The notes: generated by a model not told the origin, from the letters alone. Positions 1 through 7,186 are shown, counted from the stretch's first letter. The stretch: DNA of 10,186 bases from Candidatus Binatia bacterium (GCA_025922795.1 JAICHC010000050.1:1-10186), one strand, 5' to 3'. Numbers and translations are program-made.

Positions 1-60
1 GCGGAATGGTTCAAGCGGCATCTCGGGCACAGCCGAGTCCGAGCAGCCTCGGCAGATTGA
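1..60 (+). CDS. possible C-terminal tail of an upstream gene (partial)
   Basis: Frame 1 is open from the window edge and reads AEWFKRHLGHSRVRAASAD before a TGA at 58-60. The WFKRHLG stretch resembles the final helix of several alpha/beta-hydrolase-type enzymes, but 19 residues cannot identify a family. The overlapping longer frame that starts at position 6 has a composition unlike a real protein and was not chosen. Only sequence upstream of the window can decide whether this is a real gene end. Confidence 0.25.
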   Translation, partial: AEWFKRHLGHSRVRAASAD

Positions 61-158
61 TAAACCGTCACTATAAGCCGAGAGATAGCGTTGACCCGAA
101 GTCGACTCGTCGCCTCGCGCAAATGTCCGACCAGTCAGCCCGCGCAGCGCGGCTCGAT

Positions 159-192
159 AGTCTCAGGCAGCAAACTTTGACATTCTGAGACT
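159..192. repeat. 8-bp perfect inverted repeat
   Basis: AGTCTCAG (159-166) and CTGAGACT (185-192) are perfect inverted copies separated by 18 bases, in the non-coding stretch between the possible gene end at 60 and the DegP remnant. No T-run follows on either strand, so it does not look like an intrinsic terminator. It could be a weak hairpin or chance. Nothing else was recognised in 61-300. Confidence 0.35.
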
Positions 193-300
193 CTCCCTCG
201 CTGAATGTCGGAAGAAGACTTAGGCAACAAAGAATCCTGGATGGCGCAAGACCCCATGGCGGCGATCGGAGCAGGTTTGGCCGTTGCCGGTAAATTCAGC

Positions 301-492
301 TCAATCCCTTTGACGCAAGACTCGAAATAAGCTGGTATCGCCCCGCCGGCTGAAGATTAATATTCGGTCACTATCGCTGGCCGCGGTGGTGGCATTATCG
401 AAATCATCCAGCGATCGTACGGGCTCACGATTGACCTCTTCAATCACGTCGCCCACCTGGATACCTGCACGCGCCGCGGAACTATCGCATTC
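301..492 (-). pseudogene. DegP/HtrA-type serine protease remnant (C-terminal PDZ only)
   Basis: The minus frame from about 490 down to the TGA at 301-303 encodes a typical end of the second PDZ domain of a periplasmic DegP/HtrA/MucD protease. It has SSAARAGIQVGDVIEEVN, then REPVRSLDDF, then a final beta-strand RILIFSRRG and LFRVLR just before the stop. In the intact family this domain follows a trypsin-like protease domain and a first PDZ domain, roughly 400 residues that are absent here. Upstream of about 490 the frame stays open but the residues no longer look like a PDZ domain, and by 568 the opposite strand carries the next gene. No start codon or ribosome site precedes the PDZ part. I infer a gene that lost its 5' portion, with the neighbouring gene placed at the break. 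A small intact PDZ protein is unlikely but cannot be excluded. Confidence 0.6.
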
Positions 493-567
493 GCACGTTG
501 GTTTCGTTGAAAAGATTAGAGCAGGCTTCCTCGAAAAAGCACGCGTTAGCCTGTATGGTGACAGACG

Positions 568-2172
568 ATGGATATCGGATCGCCTTCCTTGCCGCCTTTG
601 ATTCGAGCCATGATGCAGGCGGACTTCTATCCGGACCGGGCCGATTCGGTTGAGCTTCGGCAGACCCATATTTCCTACGTGCTTTTAGCGGGAGATTATG
701 TCTACAAAGTAAAAAAACCGGTCCGTTTCACTTTTCTAGACTACTCGTCGCTCGAGAAGCGCCGCCACTTTTGCCATGAAGAAATCCGCCTGAACCGGCG
801 GCTTGCGGCGACTGTTTATCTGGACGTGCTCGCCATCGTCGGGGATGGAGAACGATTCGGTCTCCGAGATTCACCTCGCCAAGAAGAAACAATCTGCGAA
901 TATGCGGTGAAAATGCGCCGCCTGCCTGAGGAATATTTTCTCGATCGCCTGATTCAGGAAGGAAAGGCGCGAAAGGAGGACTTTGATCGAATTGCCGCGA
1001 TCCTGGCGGATTTTTACGCGACAGCAGCAACCGATCGGGCTTCGCTTTACGGATCACCCGAGATGATTCGTTTAAATCTCGAAACGAATGTCGCAGAGTT
1101 GGCGCCGTGCGTCGGCGAAACCCTCACTTTGGACGAGTTTAAACACGTACAGGACTACCATCTTAGTTTTCTCACGGAGAACCGCGCCATATTCGAGACG
1201 AGAGCTCGAGACGGTCGCGTGAGAGAGGGACATGGAGATCTCCGCGCCGAGCATATCTGCCTTGAGAAAAATCCTGTAATCTTCGACTGCATTGAGTTTA
1301 GCGAGGAGTTTCGCTACTGCGACGCGGCTTCAGAGATTGCGTTTCTCTCTATGGACCTGGACTATCTCGGCGTCCCCACTCTTTCGAACTATTTTGTGAC
1401 GTCCTTTCAAAACCTCACCAAGGATCCCGGCCTGTCACGTCTTCTGCCGTTGTACAAGGCTTACCGGGCATGCGTCCGGGGTAAAGTCGAAACTCTGAAA
1501 AGCCGTGAACCGGAGGTCCCCGAAAAGGAGCAGCGGGAAGCCAAGGGCCGGGCGCGCCGCTACTTCCATCTAGCGTATTGCTACGCCAGCGGCCCTTGCC
1601 CTGCCGCTATAATTGTTGTTTGCGGCCTGGCCGGATCAGGAAAGTCAACGATCGCTCGAATCCTCGGCGCTCGCACTGGATATCAGATTTTCAACTCGGA
1701 CGTCATTCGCAAGCAGCTCGCCGGCCTTCCCTCGACCTCACATTTGCAAGACGAGTACGGCACCGGTTTGTATAGCGACTCTGTCAACGCCCTCACTTAC
1801 GATTGTCTTCTGAAGCAGGCCGAATGCAGCTTAAAGGCCGGAGAAGGTGCGATCGTTGATGCGACTTTCAAAGACCCGGAGCACCGGCGACTCGTTATAG
1901 AGATGTCATCCCGGACGGGCGTACCTGTTCTGTTTGTCGAGTGCCGGGCGAGCGAGGAAACAACTTTTCGGCGTTTGCAGGAACGGCAGCAACGGCCCGG
2001 CGAGGTTTCCGACGCAACGGTGGCTGTCTATCTACGCCAGCGAAAGGAGTTCGCGCCGTTAACTGAGATCCCGGATTCGAGTCGAACGGTGCTCGATACC
2101 GAAGGCGATCCCGATGAAGCCGCTACCCGCGTCTTTGACATTCTCCGCAGCATTCTTGCCGCTCCACGATAA
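568..2172 (+). CDS. bifunctional aminoglycoside phosphotransferase-like / P-loop kinase (AAA family) protein
   Basis: A 534-residue two-domain protein, full length for the COG2187 + COG0645 family. Residues about 17-310 are an APH-like kinase fold. The family signatures QTHISYVLLAGDYVYKVKKP (32-51) and LEKRRHFCHEE (62-72) are present, the catalytic loop is HGDLRAEH (222-229), and the metal-binding Asp is probably D240 in IFDCIEF. Residues about 345-530 are a P-loop kinase with Walker A GLAGSGKST (353-361), a downstream NSDVIRK (376-382) and VDATF (430-434), typical of gluconate-kinase-like or zeta-toxin-like phosphotransferases. The physiological substrate is unknown. Mycobacterial Rv2004c, a hypoxia/dormancy regulon member, has the same arrangement. 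The first ATG (568) has only a weak upstream GGTGACAG; ATGs at 610 and 613 are alternatives, and the conserved part begins near MQADFYP. Both active sites look intact. Nearby stress proteins suggest a stress-survival role, not antibiotic resistance. Confidence 0.9.
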   Translation: MDIGSPSLPPLIRAMMQADFYPDRADSVELRQTHISYVLLAGDYVYKVKKPVRFTFLDYSSLEKRRHFCHEEIRLNRRLAATVYLDVLAIVGDGERFGLRDSPRQEETICEYAVKMRRLPEEYFLDRLIQEGKARKEDFDRIAAILADFYATAATDRASLYGSPEMIRLNLETNVAELAPCVGETLTLDEFKHVQDYHLSFLTENRAIFETRARDGRVREGHGDLRAEHICLEKNPVIFDCIEFSEEFRYCDAASEIAFLSMDLDYLGVPTLSNYFVTSFQNLTKDPGLSRLLPLYKAYRACVRGKVETLKSREPEVPEKEQREAKGRARRYFHLAYCYASGPCPAAIIVVCGLAGSGKSTIARILGARTGYQIFNSDVIRKQLAGLPSTSHLQDEYGTGLYSDSVNALTYDCLLKQAECSLKAGEGAIVDATFKDPEHRRLVIEMSSRTGVPVLFVECRASEETTFRRLQERQQRPGEVSDATVAVYLRQRKEFAPLTEIPDSSRTVLDTEGDPDEAATRVFDILRSILAAPR

Positions 2173-2226
2173 ACATTCTCGCAATGGCATGGCGCTTCTT
2201 CAGAGATTTTTTTTGTAGAAAGTGAA

Positions 2227-2488
2227 TCAGCGACAAGGCGGCGGATCTAGCAGAAGCTCTGAAATTTTTTCGACCATTTGACGATTCACGTATTTTGCGA
2301 CGCCCGGCTTTCGCCATTGTTTCAATTCGTAAACTGTGCGCTGATTTTAACCAGCGGCGTAAACCTTCGGCGGAGTTATAGTCGGAAACGGCATCCAAAG
2401 TCTTTTCGAGGCGGCTGAGCTGTAATGCCGGTATGCGCCATCAACCGGCGTACGGCTTTTCGCCTTGAAGATCAGCAGCCTCTTCCAT
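2227..2488 (-). pseudogene. possible broken small gene (in-frame stop plus frameshift)
   Basis: On the minus strand an ATG at 2486-2488 opens a frame reading MEEAADLQGEKPYAG, then a TGA at 2441-2443, then continues in the same frame through IPALQLSRLEKTLDAVSDYN and SAEGLRRWL to about 2348. There a run of four A residues (2345-2348) occurs. Removing one A moves into the next frame, which reads NQRTVYELKQWRKPGVAKYV, then NRQMVEKISELLLDPPPCR, and stops at 2227-2229. The three segments have the charge and helix pattern of a real protein of about 85 residues and join at two simple lesions, which suggests recent decay. I do not recognise the family. Because the pieces are short, chance open frames remain a serious alternative. 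The segment overlaps the promoter of the following stress-protein gene. Confidence 0.27.
2427..2456 (+). repeat. imperfect GC-rich hairpin followed by TTTT
   Basis: GCCGGTATGCGCC and CCGGCGTACGGC are imperfect inverted copies with one bulge, followed by only four T residues. It lies just upstream of the putative promoter for the stress-protein gene. It could be a weak terminator for kinase transcripts, a binding site, or just a by-product of the broken minus-strand frame that covers it. Confidence 0.25.
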
Positions 2489-2494
2489 TATAAG
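2465..2494 (+). promoter_or_regulatory. sigma-70-like promoter for the plus-strand universal stress protein
   Basis: TTGAAG (2465-2470) and TATAAG (2489-2494) are separated by 18 bases, matching the -35 and -10 consensus at four and five of six positions. Transcription would start near 2501 and give a leader of about 35 bases before the chosen ATG. The assignment rests only on sequence similarity and location. Confidence 0.45.
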
Positions 2495-2525
2495 GAACGC
2501 TGAGACCTGAGGGCACTTCGACACT

Positions 2526-2530
2526 GGAGG
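2526..2530 (+). promoter_or_regulatory. ribosome binding site that decides the start of the stress-protein gene
   Basis: GGAGG directly abuts an ATG at 2531, leaving no spacing, but lies six bases before a second in-frame ATG at 2537. The second ATG therefore has normal spacing. It also gives the typical universal stress protein beginning MYTRILTTLDGS. Confidence 0.7.
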
Positions 2531-2536
2531 ATGATC

Positions 2537-3433
2537 ATGTATACACGGATTTTGACAACGCTTGATGGCTCGAAAGTCGCGGAGCAGGTTCTACCCTATG
2601 CTCGCTTTCTGGCCAAGGAGCTGGCAATTCCCGTAGAGCTCTTGGGCATTATTGACACTGTGCCACTCGCCGATTTTGCTGAAGCTTGGCAGGGACGCGA
2701 CTTCGACACGCTCATTGCAGAAGAACTCAGAGCGACGACCGAATATCTCGAAACGAGCGCGCGATCTTTTGAAGGATCTCAAGTCGTATGTTCGGTACTG
2801 AAGGGAGCACCGGAAGAGGTGATCATAGAGAAGGCGGCGGCCGACGAAAAGACCCTAATTGTCATGGCCACGCATGGCCGATCTGGAATTCAGCGCTGGC
2901 TCTTGGGGAGCGTTGCCGACAAGGTGCTGCATGGAGCGGCCAACCACCTGCTGCTCGTGCGCGCGACGGAAGAAGGTAAAACGGATGGCGAGGCCGCCTT
3001 GAAAACCGTCGTGGTGCCACTAGATGGGTCGCCGCTGGCGGAGCAGGCGCTCCCGAGTGTCGAGGCGCTGGCCAGGAAGATGCAACTCGGAATCGTTCTG
3101 ATGCGCGCGTACGCGCTGCCGTCTGCGGTTTCAGCCGAGGAATATGGAGCCTATTCCGAAGATTTTATCGCTCATTTCGAGGCCGACGCACGGGACTACC
3201 TTTTAGAGAGAGCCGAAGAGTTAAAGCGGAAAGGTATCGGGGGCGTTTCGACGGCGGTGAATCTCGGTTACGGTGCAGACGAAATTATCGAGCTTGCCCG
3301 AAAAACCTCAGATAATTTTATAGCCATGTGCACCCACGGCCGCTCGGGGCTTCGCCGATGGATGTTGGGAAGCGTGACCGAAAGGGTCGTGCGTCACTCA
3401 GGTGATCCTGTTCTGATTATTCGGGCGGCCTGA
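2537..3433 (+). CDS. tandem-domain universal stress protein (UspA family)
   Basis: A 298-residue cytoplasmic protein with two consecutive Usp alpha/beta domains, about 1-146 and 156-298. Each begins with the first-strand signature (RILTTLDGS; VVVPLDGS). Each ends with the nucleotide-binding loop in the form x-T-H-G-x9-G-S: THGRSG 112-117 with GS 124-125, and THGRSG 266-271 with GS 278-279. The first Gly of the classic G-x2-G-x9-G(S/T) motif is Ala in domain 1 and Cys in domain 2, a common variation, so ATP binding is likely in both. Such proteins help cells survive starvation, hypoxia and other stress; the molecular activity is usually unknown. The ATG at 2531 would add two residues but is touched by the ribosome site. 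The gene converges with a second tandem stress protein, with only 18 bases between the stops and no visible terminator. Confidence 0.93.
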   Translation: MYTRILTTLDGSKVAEQVLPYARFLAKELAIPVELLGIIDTVPLADFAEAWQGRDFDTLIAEELRATTEYLETSARSFEGSQVVCSVLKGAPEEVIIEKAAADEKTLIVMATHGRSGIQRWLLGSVADKVLHGAANHLLLVRATEEGKTDGEAALKTVVVPLDGSPLAEQALPSVEALARKMQLGIVLMRAYALPSAVSAEEYGAYSEDFIAHFEADARDYLLERAEELKRKGIGGVSTAVNLGYGADEIIELARKTSDNFIAMCTHGRSGLRRWMLGSVTERVVRHSGDPVLIIRAA

Positions 3434-3451
3434 TTGCGACGATCGGAAATG

Positions 3452-4351
3452 TCACGGCATCTGAAATTCAAACGTCTCCGGTCTGATGGTCAAGACAGGG
3501 CAAGGCGCTGTACGCGCGACCCTCTCGGCGACACTCCCGATTAGCATGTAGGGTAGTCCGGTTCTACCGTGCGTGCCCATGACGATCACATCGGCTTTTA
3601 AATCTTGCGCCTGACGAACAATAGCGCTGGGCGCGTCGCCTTCTGTCACAGATTTCTCCCAGTCAATGTTCTCCAAAGGCAAACCGGAGAGGAAGGCTTC
3701 CCATTCAGGCTCGATTTGTTCGGGCGTAGGTGGTGAAATCGGCAGCGACACACCCAAATCGTGGACATACCTAACCGCATACGAGCGTTGGTCCATCACA
3801 TGAAAAAAAACCACGCGCCCATGGAAACTCTTTGCAAGCATGAGCGCCTCCTCAGCCGCTAGTCGGGCGGCCGCCGAAAAATCGCTGGCGACTAAAAATG
3901 TCTTGGCTTCAGCGCCGAGAGGTATTTTTGCCATCAGTACAGGTACGGCCGCCTTGCGCATGACTCTTTCGCTTGTACTACCGAAAACCGGCTCTTGTGG
4001 TTGGGATGCACCACCGACCACGATCAGGTCAGCCAGCCAGGCTCTTTGGGCGACGATAAGTTCAACAAACGGTTTGCCCGTGCGCACTTCGTATTCTGCT
4101 TCCAGTCCGGCGAGCTCCGCGCCTGCCACTATGATCTTCAACCTTGCGCCGGCTTTCTTTGCGATCTCATCAACAGGGTACGGGGAAGTAAGGGGATGCG
4201 AGAGCCTTTGATAGGGCTCAAGAGGCTCTACGACATGAACCACGTGAAGCGCAGCAGCGCAGCGTCTGGCAACTGCTGCTGCCGATTTTAAAGCTACTTC
4301 TCCGCTGGAGCTCAGATCATGACCCACAATAATCCTCTTCAGTTCTTTCAT
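3452..4351 (-). CDS. tandem-domain universal stress protein (UspA family), second copy
   Basis: A 299-residue protein with two Usp domains, about 1-143 and 150-290. The C-terminal domain has a textbook ATP-binding loop G259-T-H-G262-x9-G272-S273, followed by VAERVARTAPCPVLTIR. The N-terminal domain starts normally (RIIVGHDLSSSGEVAL), but its loop (residues 113-125, GGASQPQEPVFGS) lacks the second Gly and is two residues shorter, so this half may not bind nucleotide as usual. The start is supported by GAGGAG (4355-4360) three bases upstream. The gene lies 81 bases after the phosphoribosyltransferase stop on the same strand, so the two are probably co-transcribed. It is clearly diverged from the plus-strand stress protein rather than a recent duplicate. 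Substrates and partners are unknown. Confidence 0.92.
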   Translation of the reverse strand: MKELKRIIVGHDLSSSGEVALKSAAAVARRCAAALHVVHVVEPLEPYQRLSHPLTSPYPVDEIAKKAGARLKIIVAGAELAGLEAEYEVRTGKPFVELIVAQRAWLADLIVVGGASQPQEPVFGSTSERVMRKAAVPVLMAKIPLGAEAKTFLVASDFSAAARLAAEEALMLAKSFHGRVVFFHVMDQRSYAVRYVHDLGVSLPISPPTPEQIEPEWEAFLSGLPLENIDWEKSVTEGDAPSAIVRQAQDLKADVIVMGTHGRTGLPYMLIGSVAERVARTAPCPVLTIRPETFEFQMP

Positions 4352-4407
4352 ACGCTCCTCTTTTCTGATCCACCGCGTGTGCGCGAGCTAATGCATTCCA
4401 ACATGCT

Positions 4408-4420
4408 GGTGATTATCACC
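4408..4420. repeat. 13-bp palindrome GGTGATTATCACC in the operon spacer
   Basis: Perfect arms GGTGA and TCACC flank TTA in the 81-base gap between the phosphoribosyltransferase stop (4433) and the stress-protein start (4351). It could be a small operator or an mRNA hairpin tuning expression of the downstream stress protein. No T-run follows on the minus strand, so it is not a terminator. Confidence 0.4.
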
Positions 4421-4432
4421 CTTATGCTCCTG

Positions 4433-5080
4433 CTAACCCGCGGCGAGAATCTTAGACTGCGAATTTTGCAAGATCGCAATCACGTCGTCATCGGTGACCT
4501 GGCCAAAATCCTCAAAAAATTGGCCTACGGCATAGAATTCGGCCGGCACGTTCAAGCACACCATCGCATCGCACTCGTGTAACATCATTCGAGCCGCTTT
4601 CTTCGATGCCACGGCTACGGCGCCCACGAGTTTTTTGGGATCTCTGGCACGCACCGCGCGCAGCGCCGCCGTCAGGGTCGAGCCGGTGGCAATTCCATCG
4701 TCTACGACGATAACAATGCGGGCGTGCGGATCGATCGGCGCGCGCAAGGGCGTGTACTTGGCGCGCCGTTGTCGAAGAATCCCAAGCTGGCGTTGCTTTT
4801 CGCCCTCGAGGTAAACAGGATCCAGATCCGCCGCCCATTCGCTGACGAAGGCGTTGCCATTCTCATCGATCGCGCCGATGGCCAGTTCAGGTTGCTCAGG
4901 ATGGCTGAGCTTGTGTACCAATACGACATCAAGGTCCCCGCCAAGTGCGTCAGCGATGATTCCGGCCATCGGGACGGCCCCCCGTGGGACACCCAAGACG
5001 AGCGGGTTTTGGTCTTTGTAATGCACGCTTAATCTTTCGACCAGCAACTGCGCGGCATGCTCGCGATCTCTGAATCGCAT
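4433..5080 (-). CDS. predicted phosphoribosyltransferase (COG1926 type)
   Basis: A 215-residue type I phosphoribosyltransferase fold, full length. The PRPP-binding loop is VVDDGIATGST (125-135), within the usual hydrophobic-DD-x-x-A-T-G-S-T pattern. The N-terminal GVPRGAVP (30-37), KLSHPEQPELAIGA (57-70) and C-terminal VGQFFEDFGQVTDDDV (185-200) are typical of the COG1926 subgroup. The nucleobase or other acceptor is not established for this subgroup, so a salvage role should not be assumed. A strong ribosome site, GGGAGGTG, lies four bases before the ATG. It is the first gene of a minus-strand operon with a tandem universal stress protein. A protein of this type, Rv0571c, belongs to the mycobacterial hypoxia/dormancy regulon. 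A candidate sigma-54 promoter lies about 240 bases upstream. Confidence 0.9.
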   Translation of the reverse strand: MRFRDREHAAQLLVERLSVHYKDQNPLVLGVPRGAVPMAGIIADALGGDLDVVLVHKLSHPEQPELAIGAIDENGNAFVSEWAADLDPVYLEGEKQRQLGILRQRRAKYTPLRAPIDPHARIVIVVDDGIATGSTLTAALRAVRARDPKKLVGAVAVASKKAARMMLHECDAMVCLNVPAEFYAVGQFFEDFGQVTDDDVIAILQNSQSKILAAG

Positions 5081-5316
5081 GGTTCACCTCCCGCTTCCTT
5101 AATGCTAGGCGCCGTGCTGCTCGAGCGCTTACCGTGCTCCATATCCCGAGCCGCTGACGGCGATCATATCATCTCGGTTCTCAACGGCTACAACTTGCTG
5201 CCCTTCAAGGTGACTCTGCGCCGGGACTCGTTCCGCATGTACGTGGACGTCTACTGATCGGGCACAACCTGCTTCTTAGCGGCAACCGGATGAGGAGCCC
5301 CCGCAGCCATAGAAGA

Positions 5317-5332
5317 CGCATATGACGTGCCA
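5317..5332 (-). promoter_or_regulatory. candidate sigma-54 (-24/-12) promoter for the phosphoribosyltransferase/stress-protein operon
   Basis: Read on the minus strand the site is TGGCACG-TCAT-ATGCG. The -24 block matches the consensus TGGCACG at all seven positions. The -12 block matches TGC of TTGC(A/T). The invariant GG and GC are separated by exactly ten bases. Transcription would start near 5306, giving a leader of about 225 bases before the ATG at 5080, longer than usual. No good sigma-70 pair was seen closer to the gene. The response regulator in this window is of the type that activates such promoters. Confidence 0.45.
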
Positions 5333-5395
5333 TTTTCGGACTATTCTGGCACATCGGATCCCGCTTTTACCCGGCTGAGTTTGACCTGCAATCCC

Positions 5396-5424
5396 TTGAC
5401 AGTTAGGCCCAGCGTTCTTAAGTT
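5396..5424 (+). promoter_or_regulatory. candidate sigma-70 promoter for the sigma-factor gene
   Basis: A perfect TTGACA (5396-5401) is followed after 17 bases by TAAGTT (5419-5424), which keeps the first, second and last -10 positions. The predicted start near 5431 leaves a leader of about 208 bases. The long leader and weak -10 keep confidence modest. Confidence 0.35.
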
Positions 5425-5638
5425 TTAACAGCGGCAAGTCCTACGGATTCCTACCGTTTTTAGCAAAATCTCGGCCTGATTGGTTGGTTGATCAAAGCGC
5501 CGCCGACGGCGATCAAAGGAGCGACTATATTAACGAGCCTTCATGAACCTATGCCGGGTTACGGCCGTCTAATATTAAATCCGAGATCTATTGAACAAGC
5601 GAGGCGCATAGGTCAAGCTGTTTATTGAGGAGATTATC

Positions 5639-7183
5639 ATGCTATCGCCAATCGACACCGAAAGAAACATGAACGAAGATATGGAAAACCATGATCTTAC
5701 TGGTGTCAGCACATTACATGAAGAAGATTTGGAGTCCTCCGCCGACGTCGAAAACAGCGAAGACCTCCCCGAGCAGGAGGAGGAAGCTCAAGAGGACGCG
5801 TCCGATGCCAAGCTAGGTTCTGTGCAGCAATACCTCCACGACATCGGCTCGGTGCCGTTACTTTCGCGCGAGCGCGAGATCGAGCTCGCCAAGGAAATCG
5901 AAGACGCAAGCAACCAGATTTTCGAGGCGCTATTTTCCATCCCGTTTGCCTTGCGACGGATCACCGAACTCGCCGAGCACGTCGCCAGCGGACAACTCGA
6001 AATGCACGAGGTCGTTGGCAAGTCGGATGACGGCGAGAACGGTGAGAACGCCCTCGACCCGAAGCCGTTTCTCCGGCAGGTCGGAAAGTTGTCGCGTCTG
6101 CTGAGAAACCGCGAAGCCATCGTGCGCGAGCTCAAAAGATCGCGCCTGTCGCAAGAACGCCGCGATCGGCTGAGCCGCCATGAGCGCGCGAACATGGCGC
6201 GCGTTTTCGAGGCTGTCCGCTCGCTCCATCTGTCTTTCGATCAGCGCGAACAGATTGTCCAGCAGGTCGGAAGGCTGACGGCTCGGATTGCGGGGTTAGA
6301 GCAGAAAGCCGTCGATTATCCGAGAAAGAAGAGCGCTACAGCCGCTGAGATCGAAGCAGTCGAAAAGATCGTGGGATTGAGTGCGGCACGGCTAAAAGAA
6401 CAGATGGGTCTGATTCGTGAAGGCGAATCCCGTGTAAAGGCCGGCAGAAAAGAGTTCACCGAGGCCAACTTGCGCCTGGTGGTCAGCATCGCGAAGAAGT
6501 ATGTCAATCGCGGCTTGAGCTTCCTCGATCTGGTTCAGGAAGGCAATCTAGGCTTGATGCGCGCAGTAGAAAAATTCGATTATCGCCTGGGCTTTCGCTT
6601 TTCCACCTATGCAACTTGGTGGATCCGTCAGGGGATCACACGCGGCCTGATTGATACCGGCCACACGATCCGGGTGCCGGTTCACCGCGTGGAGTCGCGC
6701 AATAAGGTCATTCAGACCGCTCGCGAGATGCAGCGTAAGCTGGGTCGCGACCCGAGCCCCGAAGAGCTGGCCCGCGAGCTCAGACTGCCAATTGCGGAGT
6801 TGCTCAAGCTGGTGCAAACCCACGGCGAGCCGGTATCGTTGCAGACGCCGATCTGGGAAGACGGCGACGAGCTCGGCGATTTTGTCGAAGATCGCGTGCG
6901 GCCCTTGCCGGAAAATCAGGCGCTCGAAGGTGTGTTGCGCGCCGAAGTCAGAAAAGCCTTGGCGGTTCTCACACCGCGCCAGGAAACCGTGCTGCGAAAG
7001 CGCTTCGGCATCGAAGAAAAGCGCGACTACACTCTCGAAGAGTTGGGCGAGATGTTCGCCGTGACCCGCGAGCGCATCCGGCAGATCGAGCAGCGCTCGC
7101 TGCAGATCCTGCGTAATCCCAACCGCCGAAAACCGATGCTGCCCGGCGGCAAACCGGTTCCCATCGATCCGACATTGAACTGA
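5639..7183 (+). CDS. RNA polymerase sigma factor, RpoD-like (sigma-70 family)
   Basis: A 514-residue group 1/2 sigma-70 factor. It has an acidic N-terminal tail (28-57) and no recognisable region 1.1. Region 1.2 is at 57-90 ([19 protein letters not shown]), followed by a non-conserved helical segment of about 180 residues. Region 2 spans 273-348, with [20 protein letters not shown] and the -10 melting motif [11 protein letters not shown]. Region 3 follows, and region 4.2 has the -35 helix [14 protein letters not shown] (475-488). The Gln and Thr that read the -10 element, and the His and Glu that read an extended -10, are retained. Region 2.4 reads [14 protein letters not shown] where housekeeping factors have IADQARTIRIPVH, and the protein ends in a Pro/Gly-rich tail instead of the usual SRSxxLxxFL. 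It may be a divergent RpoD or an extra paralogue. GAGGAG six bases upstream supports the start. A strong terminator follows. Confidence 0.9.
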   Translation: MLSPIDTERNMNEDMENHDLTGVSTLHEEDLESSADVENSEDLPEQEEEAQEDASDAKLGSVQQYLHDIGSVPLLSREREIELAKEIEDASNQIFEALFSIPFALRRITELAEHVASGQLEMHEVVGKSDDGENGENALDPKPFLRQVGKLSRLLRNREAIVRELKRSRLSQERRDRLSRHERANMARVFEAVRSLHLSFDQREQIVQQVGRLTARIAGLEQKAVDYPRKKSATAAEIEAVEKIVGLSAARLKEQMGLIREGESRVKAGRKEFTEANLRLVVSIAKKYVNRGLSFLDLVQEGNLGLMRAVEKFDYRLGFRFSTYATWWIRQGITRGLIDTGHTIRVPVHRVESRNKVIQTAREMQRKLGRDPSPEELARELRLPIAELLKLVQTHGEPVSLQTPIWEDGDELGDFVEDRVRPLPENQALEGVLRAEVRKALAVLTPRQETVLRKRFGIEEKRDYTLEELGEMFAVTRERIRQIEQRSLQILRNPNRRKPMLPGGKPVPIDPTLN

Positions 7184-7186
7184 TCG

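Larger units (their letters stand above)
2173..2536. other. intergenic region between kinase and stress-protein genes
   Basis: This 364-base stretch has no intact gene. Directly after the kinase stop there is an eight-T run (2207-2214), but no convincing stem precedes it, so termination there is uncertain. The rest holds a possible broken minus-strand gene, an imperfect hairpin and a sigma-70-like promoter, listed separately. Confidence 0.6.
5081..5638. other. 558-base divergent intergenic region
   Basis: No gene is called here. On the plus strand one frame is open up to a TGA at 5255-5257, ending GYNLLPFKVTLRRDSFRMY plus VDVY. The same frame continues with stops near 5291 and 5423; this could be a decayed gene but no family is recognised and no ribosome site fits. 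The region holds a sigma-54-like element facing left, a sigma-70-like promoter facing right, and a GATCAAAG direct repeat (5490-5497, 5511-5518) around a small CGCC-GAC-GGCG stem. The rest shows nothing identifiable. Confidence 0.5.

Noticed and set aside
6..188. 60-codon plus-strand frame near the left edge
   Set aside because: Composition (many Arg, Ser, Gln) and lack of a ribosome site do not look like a gene; the competing frame ending at 60 looks more protein-like.
457..472. GG-N10-GC spacing upstream of the kinase gene, as in a sigma-54 promoter
   Set aside because: Apart from the TGG and the GC dinucleotide, neither the -24 nor the -12 block matches the consensus, and it lies within the PDZ coding remnant.
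568..2172. Aminoglycoside resistance gene
   Set aside because: The N-terminal half shares only the general kinase fold; the fused P-loop kinase and stress-gene context match the COG2187/COG0645 family, which is not known for resistance.
2181..2214. Possible terminator with an eight-T run after the kinase gene
   Set aside because: No stable stem immediately precedes the T-run, so only the T-run itself is supported.
5057..5257. 66-codon plus-strand frame ending GYNLLPFKVTLRRDSFRMY plus VDVY
   Set aside because: The end looks protein-like and the same frame stays mostly open to 5423, but the beginning overlaps the phosphoribosyltransferase gene on the other strand, no ribosome site fits and no family is recognised. 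Not strong enough to call even as a pseudogene.
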